A stretch of DNA of 64,000 bases from JADJPO01 sp963750395 (lineage in GTDB: Bacteria; Actinomycetota; Actinomycetes; Actinomycetales; Kineosporiaceae). Numbering within the stretch: position 1 is the first letter of the stretch; each line of letters starts with the position of its first letter. The stretch is taken from contig CAVVQM010000008.1 in assembly GCA_963750395.1 (NCBI GenBank), positions 410,815-474,814 on the forward strand, read 5' to 3'. The notes beneath the pieces are model-generated. The model was not told where the DNA came from and ran no database searches. It saw only the letters and a list, made by a program, of their open reading frames with translations. The position numbers and the translations under genes are program-made. Of the stretch, positions 45,464 through 54,160 are shown in pieces.

Positions 45464-45731
45464 GGAAGCTCCCCTTCGAGCCGGGCGTGGATGCCTTCGC
45501 GTGTCGCTGCTGTTGTCGTCACCCGTGAGGTCCACATTGAGTCCGGAGGAAGCCGTCAACGTGCGCGCTCACTGGCTTGACCTTTCTCAGGACGTCCCGC
45601 CACTGCTCCGCAGACACGATCGACCTGACGGCCTGCGCGTCTGAGCTGAGGCGAGCATCGCTGCGGCCGGGGATCTGCGGCCCGGGCGGGGTGTCTCGAC
45701 GTGATGGTGCGGTGAGGACGACAATGCGCCG

Positions 45732-47096
45732 ATGGAGTCCGCAGCCGAGGCGCTCGACCGCGCCCACGCCCATGCCCTCACCTGGCTGGAGTCCTTGGAC
45801 ACGCGAGACATCCCGGCCCGCGACGGCATCGAGGCGGTCGCCGATCGACTCGGGCGCACGCTTCCTGACGGTCCGTCGCCGGCAGGCGAGGTGGTCGACT
45901 TGCTTGCCAGCGCATGCGCCACCGGGCTGACCGGGATGCCGTCGGGGCGGTTCTTCGGTTTCGTCATCGGTGGCACCCATCCGGCTGCTCTCGGGGCCGA
46001 TTGGCTCACCAGCGCCTGGGACCAGAACGCCGGCCTGCGCTCCATCACCCCCGCCCATTCCGCCGTCGAAGAATTGACCGGGGAGTGGCTGGTCGACCTC
46101 TTGGGCCTACCCGAGAGCACCACCATCGGGTTCCCCACAGGCGGCACCATGGCCAACTTCACCGGGCTGGCGGCCGGGCGCGACGAGGTGCTCCGCCGGA
46201 GCGGCTGGGATCTCGCCGCCCGGGGGCTGGCGGGGTCGCCGGGGGTCCGGGTGCTCGTCGGTGCCGATCGGCACGACACCGTCGACCTCACCCTGCGCTA
46301 CCTCGGGCTCGGCCAGCCGGAGCTCGTCGCGGCCGACCGGCAGGGGCGCCTCGACCCTGCGGCCCTGGCCGCGGCGCTCGAGTCCGGCGACGGACGGCCG
46401 ACGATCGTGGCGCTGCAGGCCGGGAATCTGCACTCCGGTGCCTTCGATCCGTTTGCCGAGGCCATCCCGCTGGCTCACGAGCACGGGGCGTGGGTGCACG
46501 TCGACGGCGCCTTCGGGCTGTTCGCCGCGGCCACGCCGGCCTACCGCCACCTCGTTGAGGGGTATGCCCAGGCCGACTCCTGGTCCACCGACGCCCACAA
46601 GACGCTCAACGTCCCGTACGACTGCGGCGTGATAGCGGTGCGCGATCCGGCCGCGCTGCGCTCGGCCATGGGGATGCAGGGTGCCTACCTGATCCGTGAC
46701 GATGCCGGCGAGCCCTTCGAGAAGGTGCCGGAGCTATCGCGGCGCGGGCGGGCGTTCCCAGTCTGGGCCGTGCTCCGGGCACTCGGGCGCCAGGGCGTGG
46801 CCGACCTGGTGGAGCGGATGGCCGGCCATGCCGCTCGGTTCGCCGAGGGGATCGCTGCGATCCCGGGCGCTGAGGTGTTGCATGAGGTGGTCTTCACTCA
46901 GGTGACCGCCAGTTTCGGCGACGACGAGCGCACCCAGCGCGTCATGCGCCGCATGCTCGACGACGGTACTGCGTGGACCACAGGCTCACGCTGGCAGGGC
47001 AGGGCCGTGCTCAGGATCTCGGTGAGCAACTGGTCGACCAGCGACGACGACGTCGAGCGCACGCTGGCCGCGCTTCGCCGAGCGGCCCAGGACTGA
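45732..47096 (+). CDS. PLP-dependent group II amino-acid decarboxylase
   Basis: A protein of 454 residues. The PLP lysine is Lys290 in STDAHKTLNVPYDCGV, and the aspartate that contacts the pyridine nitrogen is Asp258 in WVHVDGAFGLF. Other landmarks are GRFFGFVIGGTHPAALGADWL and GFPTGGTMANFTGLAAGRDEVL. It belongs to the aromatic-amino-acid/glutamate decarboxylase superfamily; the substrate is not clear. ATG 45732 lacks a strong Shine-Dalgarno sequence. Confidence 0.9.
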   Translation: MESAAEALDRAHAHALTWLESLDTRDIPARDGIEAVADRLGRTLPDGPSPAGEVVDLLASACATGLTGMPSGRFFGFVIGGTHPAALGADWLTSAWDQNAGLRSITPAHSAVEELTGEWLVDLLGLPESTTIGFPTGGTMANFTGLAAGRDEVLRRSGWDLAARGLAGSPGVRVLVGADRHDTVDLTLRYLGLGQPELVAADRQGRLDPAALAAALESGDGRPTIVALQAGNLHSGAFDPFAEAIPLAHEHGAWVHVDGAFGLFAAATPAYRHLVEGYAQADSWSTDAHKTLNVPYDCGVIAVRDPAALRSAMGMQGAYLIRDDAGEPFEKVPELSRRGRAFPVWAVLRALGRQGVADLVERMAGHAARFAEGIAAIPGAEVLHEVVFTQVTASFGDDERTQRVMRRMLDDGTAWTTGSRWQGRAVLRISVSNWSTSDDDVERTLAALRRAAQD

Positions 47097-47190
47097 CTCT
47101 CGACCGGCACCTAACGGGTACGAAGCCCCGTTGTTGCGGTTTCCATGACTCCCTTCCGGCGGCGTCGGCGAAGGTGGTACACGTCGACAG

Positions 47191-47658
47191 TCAATGCCGC
47201 CAGGTGTGGGGATGGGCCGGCGTGGAGCCCTCCCCCGGGGCCGGGACGACGAGCACCGGTACCTCGCAGAACTCGAGCACCTGCTCGGCGGTCCGCCCGA
47301 CGTGGGTCAGCCGCACCCCCGGCCGGTCGACCCGGCCCACGACGACGAGGTCGGCGCCGACGTCCCTGGCCGCCTCCAGCAGCTGGTCGGCGACCTGCCC
47401 CCGCACGGTGCGCACCTCAAGGGGTACGTCCGCCCGGTCCGCCAACCCCCGGACATGGGACTGCGCCCCACGGACCGCGGTGAGCTCGTCGACGGGGCCG
47501 GCGGCGGGGCGCAGCCAGGGCTCCTCGGCAGCCACACCGTCGACCACCGAGACCGCGATCAGCCGGGCCCGCAGGGCGGCTGCCAGCTCAACGGCCACCC
47601 CGGCCGCCCGGAAAGCCGCCGACGAGTCGTCGACCGCCACCAGGATCTCCTTGATCAT
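47191..47658 (-). CDS. Universal stress protein (UspA family), last gene of the V-ATPase operon
   Basis: A protein of 155 residues with a single Usp domain (MIKEILVAVDDSSAAFRAAGVAVELAAAL, then VGADLVVVGRVDRPGVRLTHVGRTAEQVLEFCEVPVLVVP). The usual ATP-binding G-2x-G-9x-G(S/T) pattern is altered (GRVDRPGVRLTHVGRTAEQVL), so ATP binding is uncertain. Its ATG overlaps the TGA of the V-ATPase D gene (ATGA), placing it in the operon with GGAGGCAG as ribosome-binding site. Confidence 0.88.
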   Translation of the reverse strand: MIKEILVAVDDSSAAFRAAGVAVELAAALRARLIAVSVVDGVAAEEPWLRPAAGPVDELTAVRGAQSHVRGLADRADVPLEVRTVRGQVADQLLEAARDVGADLVVVGRVDRPGVRLTHVGRTAEQVLEFCEVPVLVVPAPGEGSTPAHPHTWRH

Positions 47659-48269
47659 CACTGCCTCCTCGACCCGGCTGCGGCGGACCACCGCAACCGG
47701 AGGTTCTCCTCCCGCTCCAGCTCATCGAGCTGCACGGTCAGCCGCGCGAGCCGGCCCTCCAGCCGAGGCACCCATCGGCGCTCGATGGCCTGCTGACGCA
47801 GTCGGGTCGAGGTCAGCTCGGCCTCCACCAGGTCCAGGGCGCGCTGGGCCGCGGCGTGCCGCGCGGCCGCCTCGAGAGCCGTCCGGTGGGCCCGGTCGGC
47901 CATCACGAGCGCCGACGAGCCCCCCGTCGCACGGGCCGGGGCCGCTCGGACCGTGGCACCCGACGGGTAGGTCACCCCCATCGTCGTCCGCCACTCCACC
48001 TGCGCCTGGGCCACCTCGCGCTCGGCGAGGGAGGCGAGGTCGGCCAGCCGCTGCGCGCCGTCCAACGCCTGGCTGCGGGCCAGCCAGTCCGCGGCGGCGC
48101 GGGCGGCGTCGCACCAGACGGTGCCGGTCCGGGTGGTGAGCAGCCGCAACCGGGAACGCTCACCGGACAGGATCCGGCGCTTGCGCTCGAGCAGGTCCGC
48201 GCCACGTCGGGCCGCGTCGAGCTGGTGCTCCAGGCGCAGCCGGCCGGACCGTCCGGTCGGGGCGCTCAT
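47658..48269 (-). CDS. atpD: V/A-type ATPase subunit D (central stalk)
   Basis: A protein of 203 residues, almost entirely helical. It shows the subunit D N-terminus (GRSGRLRLEHQLDAARRGADLLERKRRIL) and C-terminus (VEAELTSTRLRQQAIERRWVPRLEGRLARLTVQLDELEREENLRLRW). Subunit D is the rotor shaft that turns inside A3B3. It is linked to B by a 4-bp overlap and to the Usp gene by another. Confidence 0.9.
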   Translation of the reverse strand: MSAPTGRSGRLRLEHQLDAARRGADLLERKRRILSGERSRLRLLTTRTGTVWCDAARAAADWLARSQALDGAQRLADLASLAEREVAQAQVEWRTTMGVTYPSGATVRAAPARATGGSSALVMADRAHRTALEAAARHAAAQRALDLVEAELTSTRLRQQAIERRWVPRLEGRLARLTVQLDELEREENLRLRWSAAAGSRRQ

Positions 48270-49696
48270 CCGGCACCGTCCGCGAGCACGGCCCCGCCGG
48301 GGAGGTGGGCCTCGACCTGGTCGTCGCCCAGCATGGTGAGTTCCCGGCGGGGCAGGACGGCGAGGGCCCGCCAGAGCAGGTCCAGGGTCACCTCCAGCCC
48401 GCGTGCCTCACGCACCCCCTGGTGCAGCACGTCCTGTTCCAGGGCGGTACGGAACTCCAGGTAGCGCCGGTCGGTGACGGTCAGCGCCGACGGCCCGACC
48501 AGCTCGGCCAGCTCGGCGGTCTGCCGGGCCCGGGCCAGCGCGGCCAGCGCCTGCGCCGCGACGTCCAGGTGGTCCTCGCGGGTCCGGCCCGGCCCGGCGC
48601 CGTGCCGCATCAGCCGGGACAGCGAGGACAGGACGTCGACCGGCGGGTACACGCCGCGGGCCTGCACGTCGGGGCTGAGCACCACCTGGCCCTCGGTGAT
48701 GTAGCCGGTCAGGTCCGGCACCGGGTGGGTGATGTCGCCGCCGGGCATGGTGAGGACCGGCAGCACGGTCACCGACCCCGGCCGGCCGACCACCCGGCCG
48801 CACCGCTCGTACAGCCCGGCCAGGTCGCTGTAGAGATAGCCGGGGTAGGCACGGCGGGCCGGGATCTCCCGCCGGGCCGCGGACACCTCGCGCACAGCCT
48901 CGCAGTAGCTCGTCATGTCCGACATGACGACGAGCACGTGGTGGCCCTGCTCGTAGGCCAGGTCCTCGGCGACGGTCAGCGCGATCCGTGGGGTCAGCAG
49001 CCGCTCGATCACGGGATCGTCGGCGGCGTTGAGCAGCATGACGAGTTCTCCGGCGGCGGAGCGCTCCTCGAGCGCGTCCCGGACGAACGCGATGTCGGTG
49101 TGGGTCAGGCCCATCCCGGCGAACACCACCCGGAACGACTCCCCACCGGAATGGGCCTGCGCGGCAACCTGCGCGGCCAGACGCAGGTGCGGCAACCCGG
49201 GAACCGAGAAGACCGGCAGCTTCTGCCCTCGCACCAGCGTCATCAGGGCGTCGATCGCGCTGATCCCCGTGACCACCGCCTCCTGCGGCGGGTCCCGGTG
49301 CACCGGGTTGAGCGGCCAGCCCGCCACCGGTTCCCGATGCGTCCCGGTCACCGGCGGCCCGCCGTCCAACGGGTCACCGCGCCCGTTGCAGACCCGTCCC
49401 AGCCAGCCCGGCCCCACCGGAACGTGCATCGGGCGGCCACTGAACCGGACCGTCACCGCGTCGGGGGCCAGACCGCCCGTCCCCTCCAGCACCTGCACCA
49501 CGGCCAGGTCCCCGTCCACCTCGAGCACCAACGCGTGCCGGTCCGCCTCCCCGGCCACCCCGACGACGGCGAACTCGTCCCAGCCGACGCCGCTGACGTC
49601 CCGCAGGACGAGCAGCGGTCCGTTGATCGACGCCACGCCCGTGTAGCCGACCGGCCCGGCTTGGAGACCGGGCGACGCGTCCGCGCGCCCGGTCAT
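48266..49696 (-). CDS. atpB: V/A-type ATPase subunit B (non-catalytic)
   Basis: A protein of 476 residues. It shows VQVLEGTGGL, SGRPMHVPVGPGWLGRVCNGRGDPLDGGPP, TGISAIDALMTLVRGQKLPVFSVPGLPH, FVRDALEERSAAGELVMLLNAADDPVIERLLTPRIAL, VLVVMSDMTSYCEAVREVSAARREIPARRAYPGYLYSDLA and GDITHPVPDLTGYITEGQVVLSPDV. As expected for B, the P-loop is replaced (SVPGLPH). ATGA overlaps link it to A upstream and D downstream. Confidence 0.95.
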   Translation of the reverse strand: MTGRADASPGLQAGPVGYTGVASINGPLLVLRDVSGVGWDEFAVVGVAGEADRHALVLEVDGDLAVVQVLEGTGGLAPDAVTVRFSGRPMHVPVGPGWLGRVCNGRGDPLDGGPPVTGTHREPVAGWPLNPVHRDPPQEAVVTGISAIDALMTLVRGQKLPVFSVPGLPHLRLAAQVAAQAHSGGESFRVVFAGMGLTHTDIAFVRDALEERSAAGELVMLLNAADDPVIERLLTPRIALTVAEDLAYEQGHHVLVVMSDMTSYCEAVREVSAARREIPARRAYPGYLYSDLAGLYERCGRVVGRPGSVTVLPVLTMPGGDITHPVPDLTGYITEGQVVLSPDVQARGVYPPVDVLSSLSRLMRHGAGPGRTREDHLDVAAQALAALARARQTAELAELVGPSALTVTDRRYLEFRTALEQDVLHQGVREARGLEVTLDLLWRALAVLPRRELTMLGDDQVEAHLPGGAVLADGAG

Positions 49697-51495
49697 GACA
49701 GGGCCTCCAGGGCGGCGAGCACCTGGTCGCGTCGGGCCCGCACCCCGTCGACGTCGTCCGGCCCCGTCTCCTCCCGAGTGCGCACCACGCGCGACAGGTC
49801 CAGCTCCTCGATTGTGGTCGCGGCCACGCCCCGGCGGACCAGCCCGTCACAGGCGTCGGCGACGTCCAGGACCATCGACAGCAACGCCGAGCCCTTGGCG
49901 GGCGAGCAGTAGGCGTCGTTGGCGCTCAGCGCGCTCTGCATCAGGACCCCCTCGCGCAGAAGGCGTCCGGCGAGCAGCACCATACGCTCGTGCCCTGGAA
50001 GCGCCTGCGCGCCGAGGATCTCGGCCAGGGCGGCGAGTCGGTCGGCCTCGGCGAGCAGGGCGGCGGTCCGCGCCCGGTGCCCGGCCCAATCCGCATCCCC
50101 CTGCTCGGCGTGCCAGCCGGCCAGCGCGTCCACCTCGCGGGAGAAGGACCCGGCCCAGCTCACCGCCGGGTAGTGCCGGGAGTAGGCGAGATCGCGGTCG
50201 AGCGTCCATACCGCGCCGACGAACCGCTCGGTGGCTGTGGTGACCGGTTCGGTCAGGTCACCGCCGGGCGGTGAGACGGCTCCGATCACGGTGACCGACG
50301 CCGTCCGACCGCCCTCGGTGACCACCCGACCGGCCCGCTCGTAGAACGCCGCGAGGGAGGACGCGAGGTCGGCCGGATAGCCCTCCTCGGCGGGCAGCGC
50401 CCCGGTGCGGGAGGCGAATTCCCGCAGGGCCTCGGCCCAGCGGGAGGTGGAGTCGGCGATCACCACGGCGTCGTGGCCCATGTCGCGGAAGTACTCGGCG
50501 ACGGTGATACCGGTGTAGACGCTCGCCTCGCGGGCCATCATCGGCATGTTCGAGGTGTTGGCGATGATCACGGTCCGGTCGGCCAGACGCCCGCCGGTGC
50601 GCGGGTCGGACCGCTCACGGAGCTCACTGAGCACGTCGGCCATCTCGTTCCCGCGCTCGCCGCAGCCCACGTAGACGATCACGTCGGCGTCGCACCACTT
50701 GGCGATCTGCTGCAGCAGCAACGTCTTCCCGGTCCCGAAGCCGCCCGGGACCGCGGCCGCGGACCCGCGGGCGAGCGGGAAGAGCAGGTCGATCACCCGT
50801 TGCCCGGTGTGCAGCCCGGCCACGTCGTCCACCCGGTCGGCGAACGGTCGCGAACGGCGCACCGGCCACGGCTCGACCAGCCGCACCGGTCGCTCCCCGA
50901 CCCGGGCCACCACGTCCTCGCCACCGACCTTGCCGGACGGCGCGAGGTCGGCGAGCACCCCGCGCACCCCGGGCGGGACGAGCACCCGGTGCTCGATCGG
51001 GCCCGAGCCGGTCACCGTGCCGAGCAGGGTGCCCGGCCCGACCGGCAGCCCCTGGCCGGCCACCGCGTCCGGGTCGGGCTCGAAGGCCCAGCGCTCGGGT
51101 CCGGTGCCCTCGCCGGTGCCCGAGCCCTGCCCGGTCCGCCGCGGGGTCAGCCACACCCCAGCCTGCGACATCGGTCGGAGCAGACCGTCGAACACCCGGC
51201 CGAGCAGTCCGGGTCCCAGCGGCGCCGACAGCGGCATCCCGGTACTCCGGGCGCGGTCGCCGACCCGCAGACCGCCCGTGTACTCGTAGGCCTGCAACGT
51301 GGCGACCGGACCGGCTGGGGTCGCGGCGAGCGCCACCGTCTCGGCCCGGATCGCGTCCGCGCCGATCTCGACGACGTCGAGCATCCGGACCGCGTCGAGA
51401 CCGTCGACCTCCACCAGCGGTCCGTTCACCCGCCGCACCCGGCCCGGGGCCACGCCGTCCTGCCTGTCCGCCGGACCCGTCGTCACGTCGACCAC
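49693..51495 (-). CDS. atpA: V/A-type ATPase subunit A (catalytic)
   Basis: A protein of 600 residues. The P-loop GGFGTGKT lies at residues 251-258, and GCGERGNEMADVLSELRE follows with the catalytic glutamate. Further landmarks are NTSNMPMMAREASVYTGITVAEYFRDMGHDAVVIADSTSRWAEALRE and GYPADLASSLAAFYERAGRV. The non-homologous insert of ~90 residues that separates A from F-type beta subunits is present before the P-loop. The start overlaps the end of subunit E by 13 bp. Confidence 0.96.
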   Translation of the reverse strand: MVDVTTGPADRQDGVAPGRVRRVNGPLVEVDGLDAVRMLDVVEIGADAIRAETVALAATPAGPVATLQAYEYTGGLRVGDRARSTGMPLSAPLGPGLLGRVFDGLLRPMSQAGVWLTPRRTGQGSGTGEGTGPERWAFEPDPDAVAGQGLPVGPGTLLGTVTGSGPIEHRVLVPPGVRGVLADLAPSGKVGGEDVVARVGERPVRLVEPWPVRRSRPFADRVDDVAGLHTGQRVIDLLFPLARGSAAAVPGGFGTGKTLLLQQIAKWCDADVIVYVGCGERGNEMADVLSELRERSDPRTGGRLADRTVIIANTSNMPMMAREASVYTGITVAEYFRDMGHDAVVIADSTSRWAEALREFASRTGALPAEEGYPADLASSLAAFYERAGRVVTEGGRTASVTVIGAVSPPGGDLTEPVTTATERFVGAVWTLDRDLAYSRHYPAVSWAGSFSREVDALAGWHAEQGDADWAGHRARTAALLAEADRLAALAEILGAQALPGHERMVLLAGRLLREGVLMQSALSANDAYCSPAKGSALLSMVLDVADACDGLVRRGVAATTIEELDLSRVVRTREETGPDDVDGVRARRDQVLAALEALS

Positions 51496-52082
51496 AGCCG
51501 GGCCACCTCGCTCTCGTGCTCGGCCAGGGCTCGATCGGCCAGCGCGGTCAGCGACAGGTCGACCCGGCGCGACCCCGCCTCAGCGCACACCCCGCCGCCG
51601 GCGGCCTCGTGCACGACCGACTGCGGCCCGAGGACCGCCCGGGCGGTGGCGGCCAGCGCCTGGCGGGCGGCCGGGTAGCCCGGTTCGCGGGCCAGGGCAC
51701 CGACGGCGTCGTGGACGGCGTCCCGCACCTGTGCGCGGACCTGCGCCTGCGCGGCGAGCACCACCCGGCGTGCCTGCCGGCGGGCCCTGGCCGCCGAGCG
51801 ATCGGCGGCCTCCGCAGCCTGGTCCGCGCCCTCGCGGCGGGCCCGTTCCACGCTCCGGGCCGCCTCCTGGCGGGTACGGTCCAGCCGCTCGGCCGCCTCC
51901 CGGCGGGCGTCGTCCAGCAGCCGGGCCGCCTCCCGGCGGGCCTCGTCCAGCAGCCAGTCCCGCAGCGGGGCCAGCGCCGCGCCGGACTCGGGCAGCAGCA
52001 CGCCCGTGGTTCGCCCGCTCGTGACGACGTCACCGCCGTCCCGCACGCTCACGACGACATCACCGCCGTCCCGCACGCTCAC
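51483..52082 (-). CDS. atpE: V/A-type ATPase subunit E (peripheral stalk)
   Basis: A protein of 199 residues, mostly one long Ala/Arg/Glu-rich helix (residues 45-125, e.g. EAARLLDDARREAAERLDRTRQEA) followed by a small C-terminal domain (RVDLSLTALADRALAEHESEVARLW), as in stalk subunit E. The N-terminus (MSVRDGGDVVV repeated) is encoded by a 30-bp tandem repeat that also contains the stop of subunit F. A second equivalent GTG at 52052 could be the true start. Confidence 0.8.
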   Translation of the reverse strand: MSVRDGGDVVVSVRDGGDVVTSGRTTGVLLPESGAALAPLRDWLLDEARREAARLLDDARREAAERLDRTRQEAARSVERARREGADQAAEAADRSAARARRQARRVVLAAQAQVRAQVRDAVHDAVGALAREPGYPAARQALAATARAVLGPQSVVHEAAGGGVCAEAGSRRVDLSLTALADRALAEHESEVARLWST

Positions 52083-52100
52083 GACGACATCACTGCCGTC
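52021..52100. repeat. 30-bp tandem repeat spanning the F stop and E start
   Basis: About 2.7 units with a 30-bp period. Units 52021-52050 and 52051-52080 agree at 27 of 30 positions, and 52081-52100 continues the pattern. Each unit read on the minus strand carries GTCGTCGTGAGC or a variant, so the GTGA stop/start overlap of F and E has been copied. The extra units add 10 residues each to subunit E. Confidence 0.8.
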
Positions 52101-52321
52101 AGCGGCCCACGGCCGCGGTGCAGCTCGCCGCCCACGGCCGTCGCCGCCGCGTCGGTGAGCACCACCAGGGCGACGTCGTCGCCGATGCCCTGCCAGGCGG
52201 CGCGCACCTCCTCCGGGGTGCCGGCGGCGATCAGCCGGACCCCGGCGAGTGCATAGCCGGCAAGCAGCGCGGGGGCACCGATCGCCACGACGGCGCCGGT
52301 CCGGACCTGCTCGGCGGGCAC
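52079..52321 (-). CDS. atpF: V/A-type ATPase subunit F
   Basis: A protein of 80 residues, somewhat shorter than the usual ~100. It shows the subunit F fold pattern (GAVVAIGAPALLAGYALAGVRLIAAGTPEEVRAAW, then DDVALVVLTDAAATAVG). It starts at GTG 52321, one base after the K stop. Its own stop overlaps the E start (GTGA). F binds the D shaft and modulates rotation. Confidence 0.85.
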   Translation of the reverse strand: MPAEQVRTGAVVAIGAPALLAGYALAGVRLIAAGTPEEVRAAWQGIGDDVALVVLTDAAATAVGGELHRGRGPLTAVMSS

Positions 52322-52322
52322 G

Positions 52323-52802
52323 TCAGGCCTTGCCGATCAGGATGATGGCGACGATCAGGCCATAGATCGCGATCCCCTCGGCCAGCCCGACGACCACCAT
52401 GGCCCGACCGAACATCTCCGGCCGCTCGCTCATCGCGGCGAGGGCTGCCGCCCCGGTGTAGGCGACGGCGATGGCCGCCCCGATAGAGGACCCCGCGACC
52501 GCGATGGCCGCCCCGATCAGCGCCGACCCGCTCGCCGACGTGGCGGCGTCCGCGGCCAGTGCGCCGGCTGCGACCCCGTGCGGCAGGGCGGTCACGGCCC
52601 CGCCGCCCGCGGCGGCGGCCGTCGGCGCATCGGTCAGCGCCATGACCAGAACGCCCAGAGCGGCCAGCGCGACCAGGATGGTGCCGACCACCGCCACGGC
52701 CAGCACGGCACGGCGCCGCAGGCGGACCAGCGCCACCGCGGCGGTGCCGATCAGCAGGCAGGCCAGGGCGAGAGGGGGCAGGGCGGTAAGCCACGGGTTC
52801 AC
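52323..52802 (-). CDS. atpK: V/A-type ATPase subunit K (membrane rotor, proteolipid)
   Basis: A protein of 159 residues with four membrane helices, so a doubled hairpin. The ion-carrying glutamate is Glu142 in VVGLAEGIAIYGLIVAIILIG; only the second hairpin has one. The first hairpin (LALACLLIGTAAVALV, VLAVAVVGTILVALAALGVLVMAL) diverges strongly and lacks an acidic residue. GTG 52802 overlaps the TGA of subunit I. Proton versus sodium use cannot be decided here. Confidence 0.88.
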   Translation of the reverse strand: MNPWLTALPPLALACLLIGTAAVALVRLRRRAVLAVAVVGTILVALAALGVLVMALTDAPTAAAAGGGAVTALPHGVAAGALAADAATSASGSALIGAAIAVAGSSIGAAIAVAYTGAAALAAMSERPEMFGRAMVVVGLAEGIAIYGLIVAIILIGKA

Positions 52803-54160
52803 GACGTCACCTCGACGGTCGGCGGCCGCGCGGTCCCGGCCGCGCCCGGGGGGCCGGCCGGCCGCCACGGCCGGAACGGACGGCCCTCCTCGGCGAAGAC
52901 CCGCGAGAAGAGCTCGTAGTACTCCAGGCGCAGTGCCTGGATGCCGGCGACCAGCGCCTCCAGGGCGAAGGTGAGGATGTTGCCGACAACGAACACGACG
53001 ACGGCCGCGACCACCCCGACGCCCGAACCCCACAGCGCCGTCGTCCCCTGCCACACCACAGCGCCGAGCGCGGCGTGGGTGAGCCCGAACGCGGCCAGCC
53101 GGGCGAAGGACACGACGTTGGAACCGAGCCGCACGACGACGTCGAAGAGCTCCACGACCGACTGCAGGACGCCGGACGGCCCGCCGCCGGACTCGACGAG
53201 CAGCCCCACGTAGGTGAGCACCAACCCGGCGACGGCCACCACCACCGCGAGGGGGACCAGCCACGACTGCGAGGTGGTGGACCCGGCGACCGCCAGCGCC
53301 AGCGCCAGGAACAGCACCGAGCCGGCCACCCCGGTCCGCGCGTAGAGCGCGTAGCTCCAGCCACCCTCGCGGACGCGGTTCACCGTGCCGAGCCCGTACG
53401 CCCCGGCGATCAGCACCGCGCCGACAGCGACCGCGGCCAGCAGCAGCGGGACCGGGTCGTCCAGCGGATTGAGCCACAGCACCGGGACGACGCCGGTCGG
53501 ACCGAACATCTCGCCGTACAGGGCACCGAAGACCATGCTCGACACGCCGCCACCGGCAAGGAAGACCCATTGGCGCCGCAGACGCGCCGACCGGCCGAGC
53601 CGTCCGGGCAGCCGCCCGCGACGCAGCAGGAGGGCACCCAGCAGCAGGAGGGCTCCGTGCCCCAGGTCGCCGAACATCGTCCCGAACATCGCCACGTACG
53701 CCAGGCCGGCCAGCAGGGTCGGGTCGAGGTCGCGATAGGGCACCGTGGTGTAGGTCTGTACGAGCAGGTCGAAGCTGCGCCCGGGACCCTGCCCGGTCAG
53801 CCGCGTCGGTGGCTGCACCCCGCGCGGCGGCCGGATCGGCACCACCGCCGCCCCGTCCCCGCGCAGCCGGTCGGCGAGGGCCGCGAGCTCGACCCGGGGT
53901 GTCCAGCCGGTGAGGGCGGCCAGGCCCGAGCGGCGCACCGCCAGATCGGCCACCCGGGCGATCTCGGCGTCCTCGTCGACGACGGGGGCGGCGGTCGGCG
54001 CGCCGTCCGGTGCCGTGCCCGCCGCCTCGCCCGCCACGGCGGCGTCGAGCTCGACGACACCGGTGTGTCCGATCTGACGCAGGGCCCGGGTCAGGCACGG
54101 TTCGGCGGCCACGACGACGACCCGCTGCATCCGCTGCGGTCGGAGCTGCTCAGGCCACAC
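52799..54160 (-). CDS. atpI: V/A-type ATPase subunit I (short form)
   Basis: A protein of 453 residues against the usual 620-690. The C-terminal membrane half is complete. It has AYVAMFGTMFGDLGHGALLLLGALLL, then GVSSMVFGALYGEMFG and NVVSFARLAAFGLTHAALGAV with the essential arginine (Arg354), and ends EALVAGIQALRLEYYELFSRVF. The N-terminal cytoplasmic arm, normally over 300 residues, is reduced to about 150. It overlaps subunit C by 11 bp and K by 4 bp. Confidence 0.92.
   Translation of the reverse strand: MWPEQLRPQRMQRVVVVAAEPCLTRALRQIGHTGVVELDAAVAGEAAGTAPDGAPTAAPVVDEDAEIARVADLAVRRSGLAALTGWTPRVELAALADRLRGDGAAVVPIRPPRGVQPPTRLTGQGPGRSFDLLVQTYTTVPYRDLDPTLLAGLAYVAMFGTMFGDLGHGALLLLGALLLRRGRLPGRLGRSARLRRQWVFLAGGGVSSMVFGALYGEMFGPTGVVPVLWLNPLDDPVPLLLAAVAVGAVLIAGAYGLGTVNRVREGGWSYALYARTGVAGSVLFLALALAVAGSTTSQSWLVPLAVVVAVAGLVLTYVGLLVESGGGPSGVLQSVVELFDVVVRLGSNVVSFARLAAFGLTHAALGAVVWQGTTALWGSGVGVVAAVVVFVVGNILTFALEALVAGIQALRLEYYELFSRVFAEEGRPFRPWRPAGPPGAAGTARPPTVEVTS

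Noticed and set aside
52323..54098. Long 591-codon minus-strand frame across V-ATPase I and K
   Set aside because: Its first two-thirds is Arg/Gly/Ala-rich shadow of subunit I; only the last 159 codons are real (subunit K).
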